This document shows, piece by piece, positions 46,289 through 54,611 of a stretch of DNA of 64,000 bases; position 1 is the first letter of the stretch; every line of letters starts with the position of its first letter. The position numbers were made by a program, and so were the translations under genes. The DNA comes from Micromonospora peucetia (GTDB taxonomy: Bacteria > Actinomycetota > Actinomycetes > Mycobacteriales > Micromonosporaceae), in contig NZ_FMIC01000002.1 in NCBI RefSeq assembly GCF_900091625.1, forward strand, positions 4,216,001 through 4,280,000, in the 5' to 3' direction. The notes under the pieces are model-generated. The model saw only the letters and a program-made list of their open reading frames with translations. It was not told where the DNA came from and made no database searches.

Positions 46289-48090
46289 CGCAGCGCCTGC
46301 TCGGCGTCGGCGTCGGCGTCGCCCCGGGCCACGAGTCGCCGGTAACCGGGGTCCCGGTCGAGCAGGTCGGCGTGCGCGCCGGTAGCGGTGACCTGCCCCG
46401 CGACCAGGTACGCGACCCGGTCGGCCCGGCCCAGCAGCAGCGGCGAGGTGGTGAGCACGACGGTGGTCCGTCCGGCCCGCGCACGGCGCAGCCGCTCGGC
46501 GATCCGCGCCTCGGTGTGCGCGTCCACCGCCGAGGTCGGATCGAGGAGGATCAGCACCTCCGGCTCGGCGAGCAACGCCCGGGCGAGCCGGACCCGTTGC
46601 CGCTGGCCGCCGGAGAGGGAGCGGGCCCGGTTGTCCAGCGGGGTGTCGAGCCCGCGCGGCAGGGCGTCGACGACGTCCTCGGCTGACGCGGCGTGCAGGG
46701 CGGCGGCGATCCGCTCGTGGTCACCACCGTCGGGCCGGGCCCCGTGCAGCATTTCCCGTAGCGTCCCGGCGAACAGGTGGGCGTCGTGGTCGGCGACCAG
46801 GATGCGGGCCCGCACCTGTTCGAGTCCGACGCCGGTCAGCGGCACGCCGCCCCAGGTGGCGTCGCTGACGGTGTACCGGCCGAGCCGGTCGGCCAGCGCG
46901 AGGGCGTCAGCCGGGTCGGCGGCGGCCACCGCGGTGAGGCGGCCGGCCCGGACGGTCAGCCCGCTCGACGGGTCGTGCAGGTCGACGGGGCCGCCGGGGG
47001 CCGCGACGGGGGCGGCGGAACCCGCCGGCTGCCGGCTGCCGGGAACCGTCGCCGCGTCGGCGCGGGCCGGCGTTGCGCGCGGTCCGCCGACGTCGTCCGG
47101 CGTGACGGCGAGCAGGGCGACGATCCGGCGGGCCGCGACCCGGCCCCGGATCAGCTGGTGCCCGCCCTCCAGCAGGAACCAGACCGGCACGACGAGTGTC
47201 GCGACGTAGCCGTAGACGGCGACCAGCTCCCCGACGCTGATGTCGCCGGCGACCGCCATCCGGGCTGACAGCCACACCACCACCGCGAGGAACAGCCCGG
47301 GGACGGCCACCGTCGCCGCGTCGATCCAACTGTTCACGGATCCCACCCGGTATCCCTCGACGAGCAGGTCGCGGGAGCGGGCCGCGTACCGGCGGGCGAA
47401 CAGGCCCCGGCCGCCCACCCCGGCGAGCACCCGCAACCCGGCCACGATGTCGCCCGACCGGGCGGTCAGCTCACCCTGCTGCTGCCGGTAGACCGACTCC
47501 GCCCGCTCCAGCCGGCCCAGCAGGGGAGCGACGGCCAGACCGACCGAGGGCACGCCCACCAGCGCGCAGAGCGCGAGCAGGGGCGAGATCGACCAGAGCA
47601 CGACGGTGATCACGACGTACGCGACAACCGCGCCGACGCCGGGTCCGGTCACCGTCAGCACCTGCGCCGCCCGGTCGATGTCGGTGCCACCGACGGTGGC
47701 CACCTCGCCCGCGGCGGTCCGGCGGGGCAGTGCGGCGCCGACCCGGGACAGCTGGCGGAGCACCACGGCGGCCGAGCGGGCCTTCGCATCCTCCCGGATG
47801 AAGGTCATCGTGCGGTGCCGCATGATGCCCAGATAGGACAGCCCCATGCCGGCGACGACGATTGCCGCCACCCACAGGGCCAGGGCCCGGGTGTCGCCGG
47901 TACGCAGGCCGTCGTCCACGGCGCGGGAGATCAGGTACGGCCGGACCGACAGGCTGGTCATCCAGGCCGTGCCGAGCAGGCTTCCGCGCAGCACCCGCCA
48001 CGGCTGGCAGCGGACCAGCCACCACAGATACCGCAACGGCCCCCGGATGTCCGGGGTCCCCGGCTCGGGATGGGGGATCCGTGGTGGCAC
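46285..48090 (-). CDS. ABC exporter half-transporter lacking Walker A and the catalytic Glu
   Basis: A 601-residue partner of the preceding gene: membrane domain residues ~35-320, Ala/Pro-rich linker to ~375, then a nucleotide-binding domain in which the Walker A position reads VAAADPADALALADRL, without the Gly/Lys/Ser loop. Walker B is VLILLDPTSAVD, lacking the Glu that normally follows the Asp. The signature LSGGQRQRVRLARALL is perfect. It can therefore only complete the partner's active ATP site and cannot bind ATP normally itself. First gene of the two-gene operon. The open frame is intact, so this is specialisation, not decay. Confidence 0.92.
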   Translation of the reverse strand: MPPRIPHPEPGTPDIRGPLRYLWWLVRCQPWRVLRGSLLGTAWMTSLSVRPYLISRAVDDGLRTGDTRALALWVAAIVVAGMGLSYLGIMRHRTMTFIREDAKARSAAVVLRQLSRVGAALPRRTAAGEVATVGGTDIDRAAQVLTVTGPGVGAVVAYVVITVVLWSISPLLALCALVGVPSVGLAVAPLLGRLERAESVYRQQQGELTARSGDIVAGLRVLAGVGGRGLFARRYAARSRDLLVEGYRVGSVNSWIDAATVAVPGLFLAVVVWLSARMAVAGDISVGELVAVYGYVATLVVPVWFLLEGGHQLIRGRVAARRIVALLAVTPDDVGGPRATPARADAATVPGSRQPAGSAAPVAAPGGPVDLHDPSSGLTVRAGRLTAVAAADPADALALADRLGRYTVSDATWGGVPLTGVGLEQVRARILVADHDAHLFAGTLREMLHGARPDGGDHERIAAALHAASAEDVVDALPRGLDTPLDNRARSLSGGQRQRVRLARALLAEPEVLILLDPTSAVDAHTEARIAERLRRARAGRTTVVLTTSPLLLGRADRVAYLVAGQVTATGAHADLLDRDPGYRRLVARGDADADAEQALR

Positions 48091-48244
48091 CGGCTCACGC
48101 TACCGATCCGGGCACCGCGGCACCGCCCCGGCCTGCCGCCCGCCCGCCGACGGGTCGTCCCCGGCGGTCGCGGCCGACCGGTCCGACGAGGCACCAGGGC
48201 GGTTGGTGGGTGGAGTGTCGCAGGGACGAGGCAGAATCGCGTTC

Positions 48245-49918
48245 GTGCTGGTGGCGGTGGTGTCCGATGAGCGGGGCGGGGGAGTGCTGCAATCCCTCGA
48301 CGCCGCCGGGCGTCCCGTCGGCCCGGCGCAGCCGGCCGCCGACCTGGCCGCCGCCGTCGCCGCGCGCGAGGCGGCGGACCGGCCGCGCTGGGTGTGGGCC
48401 TCCGGCACGTCGGTCTACCCCGCGCTGCTGCGCGCCGGGGCGCGGGTCGAGCGCTGCCACGACGTGGAGCTGACCGAGGCGCTGCTGCTCGGTCACGCCG
48501 GCCGCTGGGGCGAGCCCCGCTCGCTCGCCGCGGCCTGGGCCCGGCTCACCGGCGCCCCGGTGCCGGCCGACCCGCCGCCGCGTCCGGCCGCGCCGCCCGG
48601 CCACGGCCAGGGCGCGCTCTTCGACGCACTGCCCGGTCCGCCGGGCCCCGGCGTCGAGGCACTGACCCGGGTGTACGCCGACCAGCTCGCCCGGATCGCC
48701 GCGACCGGGCATCCCGGCCGGTTCCGGCTGCTGGTCGCCGCCGAGTCGGCCGGCGTGCTGATCGCGGTGGAGATGGGTGCGGCGGGGCTGCCCTGGCGGG
48801 CCGACGTGCACGACGAGGTCCTCGCCGAGCTGCTCGGCGAGCCGTCGCCGGTGGGTGGTCCGCCCCGCCGGCTGGCCGAGCTGGCCGCGCGGATCGCCGA
48901 CGCGTTCGGCGTACGTCAGTTGCACGCCGACTCCCCGGCGGAGCTGTTGCGGGCGTTCGCCCGGGCCGGCGTTGAGCTGCCCAACACCCGGGCCTGGGTG
49001 CTGCGCGGGGTGGACCATCCGGCGGTGCCCCTGGTCCTGGAATACAAGGAGCTCTACCGGATCTGGACGGCGCACGGCTGGACCTGGCGCGACGCCTGGG
49101 TGCGGGACGGCCGGTTCCAGCCGGAGTACGTGCCGGGCGGGGTCGTCTCCGGTCGCTGGGCCACCCGGGGCGGCGGCGCGTTGCAGATCCCCAAGGTGAT
49201 CCGGCGGGCGGTGGTGGCCGATCCGGGCTGGCGGTTGGTGGTCGCCGACGCCGGCCAGTTGGAGCCGAGAGTGCTCGCGGCGGTTTCCGGCGACGCCCGG
49301 CTCGCCGCCGCCGGTGGTGCCGGTGACCTCTACGCCGCCCTCGCCAAGGACGCCTTCGGTGGCGACCGGCCCCGGGCGAAGCTGGCACTGCTCGGTGCGA
49401 TGTACGGCCAGACCGGTGGGATGGCGGTGCCGGCGCTGGCGGTGCTGCGGCGCAACTACCCGACGGCCTTCGGCTATGTGGAGGCGGCGGCCCGCACGGG
49501 CGAGGCCGGCGGGCTGGTGCGCTCCTGGCTGGGGCGCACCTGCCCGCCCGGCACGGCCGGGTTCGGCGACGCCGACGCCGATGTCCCCGACGGCGGCGGC
49601 GATCCGCAGTCGCCGCGCGCCCGGGCGGCCCGGTCCCGGGGGCGGTTCACCCGCAACTTCGTCATCCAGGCCACCGCCGCCGAGTGGGCCTCGACCCTGC
49701 TGGCGACGCTGCGCGGCCAGCTCGCCGGCACCGGTGCCGAGCTGGTCTTCTTCCAGCACGACGAGGTGATCGTGCACTGCCCGGCGGAGCGGGCCGGCGC
49801 GGTCTCCGACGTGGTCGCCCGGTGCGGCGAGCAGGCCGCCGCCCTGCTCTTCGGCGGCACCCCGGTGCGCTTCCCGCTGGACCTGTCCGTCGTCGACTGT
49901 TACGCCGACGCGACGTGA
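48245..49918 (+). CDS. Actinobacterial family A DNA polymerase-like protein (exonuclease/polymerase)
   Basis: A 557-residue protein of the small Pol I-like group found in actinobacteria. An N-terminal degenerate 3'-5' exonuclease-like region is followed by polymerase motifs: A, LVVADAGQLEPRVLAAVSGD (the Tyr/Ser of DYSQ and the Ile/Glu pair are altered); B, RPRAKLALLGAMYGQTGG; C, FFQHDEVIVHCP (catalytic Asp kept). Both metal Asp residues are present. Much shorter than Pol I and without a 5' nuclease. GTG 48245 is chosen because the protein starts VLVAVVSDE, typical for the group, and a CAGAAT -10-like box lies 7 bases before it; earlier in-frame starts cannot be excluded. Repair or tolerance synthesis is the probable role. 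Confidence 0.85.
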   Translation: MLVAVVSDERGGGVLQSLDAAGRPVGPAQPAADLAAAVAAREAADRPRWVWASGTSVYPALLRAGARVERCHDVELTEALLLGHAGRWGEPRSLAAAWARLTGAPVPADPPPRPAAPPGHGQGALFDALPGPPGPGVEALTRVYADQLARIAATGHPGRFRLLVAAESAGVLIAVEMGAAGLPWRADVHDEVLAELLGEPSPVGGPPRRLAELAARIADAFGVRQLHADSPAELLRAFARAGVELPNTRAWVLRGVDHPAVPLVLEYKELYRIWTAHGWTWRDAWVRDGRFQPEYVPGGVVSGRWATRGGGALQIPKVIRRAVVADPGWRLVVADAGQLEPRVLAAVSGDARLAAAGGAGDLYAALAKDAFGGDRPRAKLALLGAMYGQTGGMAVPALAVLRRNYPTAFGYVEAAARTGEAGGLVRSWLGRTCPPGTAGFGDADADVPDGGGDPQSPRARAARSRGRFTRNFVIQATAAEWASTLLATLRGQLAGTGAELVFFQHDEVIVHCPAERAGAVSDVVARCGEQAAALLFGGTPVRFPLDLSVVDCYADAT

Positions 49919-49967
49919 CGGCGCCCCTCCGTCGGCCACCCGCCGCAACCGGGGCTCATGAATCAGG

Positions 49968-50381
49968 TCAGGAGATGCCGGATCCCGGGTTGGCGGCGTC
50001 CCACGTGTGCCGCGACTCGGCGATCACGTCCTTGTGCGCCAGCGACCAGTCGGCCAGCTGCCGGACCAGGTGGGTCAGGCTCCTGCCGCGCTCGGTCAGC
50101 TCGTAGGTCACGGTCACCGGGACGGTCGGGTACGCCGTGCGCAGCACCAGGCCGTCGCGTTCCAGGCGGCGCAGGGTCAGGGTGAGCATCCGCTGTGAGA
50201 TGCCGTGGATGGCCCGTTGCAGTTCCCGGAACCGCCGGACGCCGGAGGAGAGTTCGACGATCGCGAGCACCGACCACTTGTCGCCGATGCGGTCGAGCAC
50301 GTCGCGGATTCCGCAGTCCGGGTGCTCCGGCAGGCCGCAGGGTGCCAGCGCCTCGGTTACCGCCGTGTGCCCTGCTGACAT
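49968..50381 (-). CDS. HxlR-family transcriptional regulator
   Basis: A 137-residue winged-helix protein with the HxlR pattern: CGIRDVLDRIGDKWSVLAIV, RRFRELQRAIHGISQRMLTLTLRRLERDGLV and the wing TVTYELTERGRSL. An N-terminal Cys-rich part (APCGLPEHPDCG) is compatible with redox or electrophile sensing, as known for HypR/QorR relatives. It is divergent from an NAD(P)H-binding protein with a conspicuous inverted repeat between them. Confidence 0.94.
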   Translation of the reverse strand: MSAGHTAVTEALAPCGLPEHPDCGIRDVLDRIGDKWSVLAIVELSSGVRRFRELQRAIHGISQRMLTLTLRRLERDGLVLRTAYPTVPVTVTYELTERGRSLTHLVRQLADWSLAHKDVIAESRHTWDAANPGSGIS

Positions 50382-50419
50382 CGAAGTGCCTCCTTGTGCC
50401 CGGTTCCGTGGTTCCCGAC

Positions 50420-50465
50420 CATGAGGTTAGTTCCGATTCGGTACCACCGAAAGGCTAACCTCATG
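50420..50465. promoter_or_regulatory. HxlR operator: nested inverted repeats in the divergent gap
   Basis: Perfect 11-bp arms CATGAGGTTAG (50420-50430) and CTAACCTCATG (50455-50465) enclose a second repeat, TTCGGT (50437-50442) and ACCGAA (50446-50451). The right arm contains the ATG of the NmrA-like gene. Confidence 0.78.
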
Positions 50466-51275
50466 CTGCTGGTCACCGGTGCCTCCGGGCACCTGGGCTC
50501 CCTCATCCACGCCGGGCTGGCCGAGCGGGGCCTTGCCCCGCTCGCCGGCACCCGTACCCCCGGTCGCTTCGCCGACGCCGGGCGGACCATGGACTTCGAC
50601 GACCCGGCGGGGCCGGATCTGACGGGCGTACGCGTGCTGGTGCTGGTCTCCGCCGGGTACGGCGAGGACGACGTGGTCCTGGCCCGCCACGACCGGGTCG
50701 TCTCGGCGGCGGAGCGGCACGGGGTGCAGCACGTGGTCTACACGAGCCTGGTCGGTGCCGGCGATCATCTGGCCTTCGCGCTCGCGCACCGGTGGACGGA
50801 GCGTCGGCTGCGGGAGAGCCGGCTGAGCTGGACGATCCTGCGCAACGGGCTCTACGCCGAGCTGTTCGGTCAACTGGCCGCCCCGGTCGGCGGCGCGGTC
50901 ACGGCCCCGTTCGGCACGGGAGCGGTCGCTGCGGTGGCCCGGCAGGATCTGGCCGACGCCGCCGTGCGGGTGGCCGCCGACCCGGCCGCCCACCGCGACC
51001 GCACCTACGAGCTGACCGGGCCCGTCGCGTTCACGGCAGCCGGCCTCGCCGCCGAGTTGGGGGTGCCCTACCGCCCGGTGTCGCTGGGTGAGCGGCGTGC
51101 CGCGCTGGTGGGCCCTGGCCTGCTGCCCTTCCAGCCGGCCATGCTCATGTCGATCTACTCCGCCACGGCGGCGGGGTTCCTCGCGGAGACCCGCGACGAC
51201 CTGGCGGGCCTGCTGTCACGTCCGCCCCGCGACCCGGTGCCGGTCGCGGTCGCCGCAGCCGGGGCGGGAGCCTGA
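50463..51275 (+). CDS. NmrA-like NAD(P)H-binding oxidoreductase
   Basis: A 270-residue atypical short-chain dehydrogenase: LLVTGASGHLGSLIHAGLAERG binds the dinucleotide at the N-terminus, VQHVVYTSLVGAG and LSWTILRNGLYAEL are typical for the NmrA/QOR2 group. The Tyr-x3-Lys pair of classical SDRs is not obvious. Next to an HxlR regulator this kind of protein is usually a quinone oxidoreductase induced by electrophiles. The ATG lies in the right arm of the operator, so repressor binding would block the gene directly. Confidence 0.88.
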   Translation: MLLVTGASGHLGSLIHAGLAERGLAPLAGTRTPGRFADAGRTMDFDDPAGPDLTGVRVLVLVSAGYGEDDVVLARHDRVVSAAERHGVQHVVYTSLVGAGDHLAFALAHRWTERRLRESRLSWTILRNGLYAELFGQLAAPVGGAVTAPFGTGAVAAVARQDLADAAVRVAADPAAHRDRTYELTGPVAFTAAGLAAELGVPYRPVSLGERRAALVGPGLLPFQPAMLMSIYSATAAGFLAETRDDLAGLLSRPPRDPVPVAVAAAGAGA

Positions 51276-51452
51276 TCGTCCGCACAGCCTGGAACGGGCG
51301 ATCGGGCGAGGTTCCGCGCCGGTAACAGTTGCACTATTTTCCCTTTTCGCCCCGCTACCCGGCCTGCCTTGTCCTCGTTGCTCCCGATGTCCGTACGACG
51401 GAGCGGGCCGGGCCCTCGCGCCACGGCCCGCTCCACGGTGGAGGGGGCCCAG

Positions 51453-52064
51453 CTGAACCGGATCGCAGGAATGATCATCGCCGCGGGCGGAGGGCGTCGC
51501 ATCGGCGGCCCGGAGGCCCTGCTGCACCAGGGGGAGAAACCCCTGGTGGACCAGATGATCGACACGATGACCGAGGCGGGCTGTGAACGGATCGTGGTCG
51601 TGCTCGGCGCCGCGGCCGACCAGGTCCGTGAGACGGCAGACCTGAGCCGGGTCACGGTGGTGATCAACCGGGCGTGGGGGACGGGCGTCGGCTCGTCCAT
51701 CCGGGCCGGCCTGGCCGCGCTCGACGACGAGGGCATCGAGGCGGTCGTGGTGGTGCCGGTCGACATGCCCGGCCTGACCGTCGCCGCCGTGCGTCGGGTG
51801 ACCGCGCTGCCGTACCCGGACGTGCTGGTCTGCGCGACCTACGACGGGCTGCGCGGTTACCCGATGCTGTTCGGCCGCCGGCACTGGTCCGGCATCGCCA
51901 CCCTGGCCAGCGCGGACGTCGGCGCCCGGCCCTACCTGCTGGCGCACAAGGACCAGATCGTCGACATCGCCTGCGACTCGGTGGCCGACGGCAGCCGGGT
52001 CGACACCCCGGAACTGATGGCGCTCTACGGGCTGACCGTCCCGCCCCAGCGTGTCGGCGCCTGA
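51453..52064 (+). CDS. MobA-like nucleotidyltransferase (MocA/CoxI type), probable CTG start
   Basis: About 203 residues with the NTP-transferase signature IAGMIIAAGGGRRIGGPEALL at the very N-terminus, then VVVVPVDMPGLT with the metal Asp, and RGYPMLFGRRHW. Such proteins add CMP or GMP to molybdopterin, or act in maturation of molybdenum hydroxylases; no molybdenum enzyme is visible nearby. The start is uncertain: CTG at 51453 has a strong GGAGGGGG at 5-base spacing and gives the family N-terminus, whereas ATG 51387 would add 22 residues with no likeness to the family, and ATG 51471 would cut into the signature. Confidence 0.78.
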   Translation: MNRIAGMIIAAGGGRRIGGPEALLHQGEKPLVDQMIDTMTEAGCERIVVVLGAAADQVRETADLSRVTVVINRAWGTGVGSSIRAGLAALDDEGIEAVVVVPVDMPGLTVAAVRRVTALPYPDVLVCATYDGLRGYPMLFGRRHWSGIATLASADVGARPYLLAHKDQIVDIACDSVADGSRVDTPELMALYGLTVPPQRVGA

Positions 52065-52113
52065 ATCACCGGTGGTTGAACGCGGGTTGCTCGGAAACGT
52101 GACCCGGGGGCCG

Positions 52114-52698
52114 TCAGGGTGCCGCACGCCGTACGACGAGGCCCGGTGCGGGCGTGGGCCCGGACAGACTGACGGCCTGTTCGGCGGCGGCCAGGATGTC
52201 CGGCTTCTGGGCGATGATCGGGGGGCCGGGGCACTTGTCGTGCCCCCAGGCGGGGCCTCCCATGCTGTGGTGGCCGAGGCCCGTGCCCGACGGGTCGGCC
52301 GTCAGGGCGAGAGGGGCGCCGCATTCCTGGTGCACCTTGGCGAAGATCCGGCCGATGGCGGCGATCTGCTTGTCGGTCAGCCTCTCCCAGCCGGGATGGC
52401 TGGCGTGGTGCGCGCTGCCGACGCTGAACCCGGAGCACTCCACCGAGATCCAGTGCCCGTTACCGGCCTTCTGGGTCCAGGCCTTGTCCGCGGTGTCGAC
52501 CATCTGCGCGATGTCACCGTCACGACTGACGATGAAGTGCGAGGAGTTTTCGGTGCTCGGGTCCCGCTGGTGGCTGATGGTGCCCTCATAGGTGCCGTCG
52601 GCGATGTGCACCACCAGGCCGCGAACCTCCACCATGCCGCCCGGGACCCGGTTGGCGGTGGGGCCGCGCCAGCTCGCAAGATCGGTCCAGAGCGCCAT
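52114..52698 (-). CDS. Amidase_2-family N-acetylmuramoyl-L-alanine amidase-like protein
   Basis: A 194-residue PGRP/amidase_2 protein. Visible: RGLVVHIADGTYEGTI (first zinc His), SSHFIVSRDGDIAQMVDTADKAW, ISVECSG and GHHSMGGPAWGHDKCPGP (second His and Cys). These enzymes cut between MurNAc and the stem peptide. There is no signal peptide, as for phage or secretion-independent lysins, so it may act on internal muropeptides or be exported by another route. AAAGGAG precedes ATG 52698. Isolated; no phage genes around it. Confidence 0.88.
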   Translation of the reverse strand: MALWTDLASWRGPTANRVPGGMVEVRGLVVHIADGTYEGTISHQRDPSTENSSHFIVSRDGDIAQMVDTADKAWTQKAGNGHWISVECSGFSVGSAHHASHPGWERLTDKQIAAIGRIFAKVHQECGAPLALTADPSGTGLGHHSMGGPAWGHDKCPGPPIIAQKPDILAAAEQAVSLSGPTPAPGLVVRRAAP

Positions 52699-52997
52699 CG
52701 AATGCTCCTTTCGGCGGACGTCGCTGCACATGGCCGGCCGGTGGCTCGACAACCCGAACGTATCGTTGTCCCCACTCCCATTCCTGGCGATTCGGTCAAC
52801 TGATCGTGTGCGCCTGGGGCAGGTCGCCGACGGCGGTCGGCCCAGACCGGTCATTCGCTCGGCCTGCACCTCGTCGGCAGCCATCTGGTCCAGCCCCTGC
52901 GCCCACGCCAGGCCTCTGTTCCGCTAGCGTCGGCGGGCGCGGCGTCCGCCGCCGTGGCACACCGCGGCGGGCCGCTGACGACGGGGGAGGTCCGCCG
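52699..52997. other. Divergent intergenic region
   Basis: 299 bp between the amidase and the small membrane protein. The amidase frame stays open upstream to 52884, but without a ribosome site or family likeness. No promoter or repeat could be assigned with confidence. Confidence 0.5.
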
Positions 52998-53528
52998 ATG
53001 ATCGGAACGTTGACCCGTCACGTCGCCGGGGCGGTCGCCGCCTGGCTGGTGTGCGTTGCCGAAGGACTGGTTGGCTACCTGGCGCTGTTCGCGTTCGCCC
53101 TGGGCACCCCCGAATCCGACCAGGGTGGGCCGCTGGCCGGCCCGCTCATGGTGCTGGGCGCCGCCCTGTTGGGCGCCGTCCTGGTGCCGCTGGTGGTGGC
53201 ACCGGCGGTCGTGATCGGCGAGGCCGCCCTCGCTCGCCGTGGTGCGTTCGCCCGTACGCAGGCGGCCTGCGGGGTGGCCGCGCTGCTCGTCGGGCTGTAC
53301 GTCGCCGGCATCGCGGCGGTCACTGGGGCGGCCGTTGCCGGCGCAGCGCTGGCCTGGTCGCTGGTGACGGCGGTCGTGATTTGCCCGGTGGTGGCCCACG
53401 CGGCCGTGGTGCGGGGGGCACGGGCGGCGACCGGGTGGCTCGCCCGCTGGAGCAGCCCCCGCTCGCCGGCCACGGTCGCTCCGTCCGCGTCCCCGGTGGA
53501 CCATCCCGGCGGCTCTGAGGTCCCGTGA
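52998..53528 (+). CDS. Small integral membrane protein of unknown function
   Basis: A 176-residue protein with four hydrophobic segments, near residues 10-35, 48-75, 90-112 and 118-140, rich in Ala/Gly/Val, and a Ser/Pro tail. No family recognised. GGGGGAGG precedes ATG 52998. The stop overlaps the next GTG by four bases, so it is translated with the APH-type kinase. Confidence 0.75.
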   Translation: MIGTLTRHVAGAVAAWLVCVAEGLVGYLALFAFALGTPESDQGGPLAGPLMVLGAALLGAVLVPLVVAPAVVIGEAALARRGAFARTQAACGVAALLVGLYVAGIAAVTGAAVAGAALAWSLVTAVVICPVVAHAAVVRGARAATGWLARWSSPRSPATVAPSASPVDHPGGSEVP

Positions 53529-54589
53529 CCACGTCCCGCCCGCCGACCGACCTGGTCCCCGTCGACGTGCCGGCCGAGCAGCTCACCCACAACACGCTCA
53601 ACGGGGTGACCGGCGGCATCTGGCGTACCCGCCGGGACGGGCAGGCGGCCGTGCTGAAGCTGGTCACCCCGCCCGGCCGCCCCGGGCCGGCGCACTGGGC
53701 CGGCAGCGACGAGCCGGGGCACTGGAACTACTGGCGCCGCGAGGTCGAGGCGTACCGCAGCGGCCTGGCCACCGCCGCGTACGCCGACGCCGGGCTGGCC
53801 GCGCCGACGCCGCTGGCGGTCGACGACCGGCCGGACGGCTCGGTGGCGCTGTGGTTGGCCGAGGCGGCCGGCCGGCCGGGCGTCGCCTGCACGGCCGCCG
53901 ACCTCGGTGAGGTGGCCGGCCGGCTCGGCGCCGCACACGCCCGCTGGCTCGGCGACCCCGAGGCGCGGGAGCTGCTGCCCGGCGGTCGTCCGCCGGACTG
54001 GCTGGCCCGCGACTGGCTGCGCGACTACACGCTCAGCCGGCCGGTGGTCGCGCCGGTGCCGTGGGAGCATCCGGTCGCCGTTGCCGCCTGGCCGCGCCCC
54101 CTGCGCGACACCCTGCGGGCGCTGTGGGACCGGCGGCACGAGGTGCTGGCGGCCACCGACCGGCTGCCCCGCACGCTCTGCCACCACGACTGCTGGCCGA
54201 TGAACCTGGTCTTCGCCGGCAGCGGCCCGGTGCTGCTGGACTGGTCCGGCGTCGGCCCGGGGCCGGTCGGCGAGGACGCGGCCAACCTGGTGCTGGACAC
54301 CTTTCTCGACGGGCTGGTCGACGTCGCGCTGCTCGACGAGGTGGCCGCCACCGTGGTCGACCGCTACGTCGAGGGGCTGCACGGCGCCGTCGCACCGGCG
54401 GCGATGGTCCGGGCGGTCCGGCTCACCGGGGCGGCCAAGTACTTCTGGCTGGCGCCGCTGATGCTCGGCCGGCTCGGCCGGTCGGCCATCAGCCAGACCT
54501 ACGACGTCCGCGACGAGGCCGCGATGATGGCCGGCCGCCGACCGGTGCTGGAGCTGCTGGCCCGCTGGGCCGCCGAGGCACTGGACTGA
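53525..54589 (+). CDS. Aminoglycoside-phosphotransferase-fold (APH/ChoK-like) kinase
   Basis: A 354-residue protein kinase-like small-molecule kinase. The catalytic loop is LCHHDCWPMNLVF (Brenner-type HxDxxxxN with His-Asp and Asn) and the metal-binding segment is VLLDWSGVGPG. An N-terminal AAVLKLVTPP may hold the ATP Lys. Most chromosomal members phosphorylate metabolites and not antibiotics, so resistance should not be assumed. Coupled (GTGA) to the small membrane protein upstream. Substrate unknown. Confidence 0.88.
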   Translation: MTTSRPPTDLVPVDVPAEQLTHNTLNGVTGGIWRTRRDGQAAVLKLVTPPGRPGPAHWAGSDEPGHWNYWRREVEAYRSGLATAAYADAGLAAPTPLAVDDRPDGSVALWLAEAAGRPGVACTAADLGEVAGRLGAAHARWLGDPEARELLPGGRPPDWLARDWLRDYTLSRPVVAPVPWEHPVAVAAWPRPLRDTLRALWDRRHEVLAATDRLPRTLCHHDCWPMNLVFAGSGPVLLDWSGVGPGPVGEDAANLVLDTFLDGLVDVALLDEVAATVVDRYVEGLHGAVAPAAMVRAVRLTGAAKYFWLAPLMLGRLGRSAISQTYDVRDEAAMMAGRRPVLELLARWAAEALD

Positions 54590-54611
54590 CCGGGCGAGCG
54601 GCGGGGAGCCG

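Noticed and set aside
52114..52698. Prophage remnant suggested by the amidase
   Set aside because: No holin, tail, integrase or attachment-site features nearby, and base composition is like the surroundings.
53525..54589. Aminoglycoside resistance gene
   Set aside because: The APH fold is shared by many metabolic kinases; there is no resistance context and no close likeness to a known resistance enzyme that I can see.
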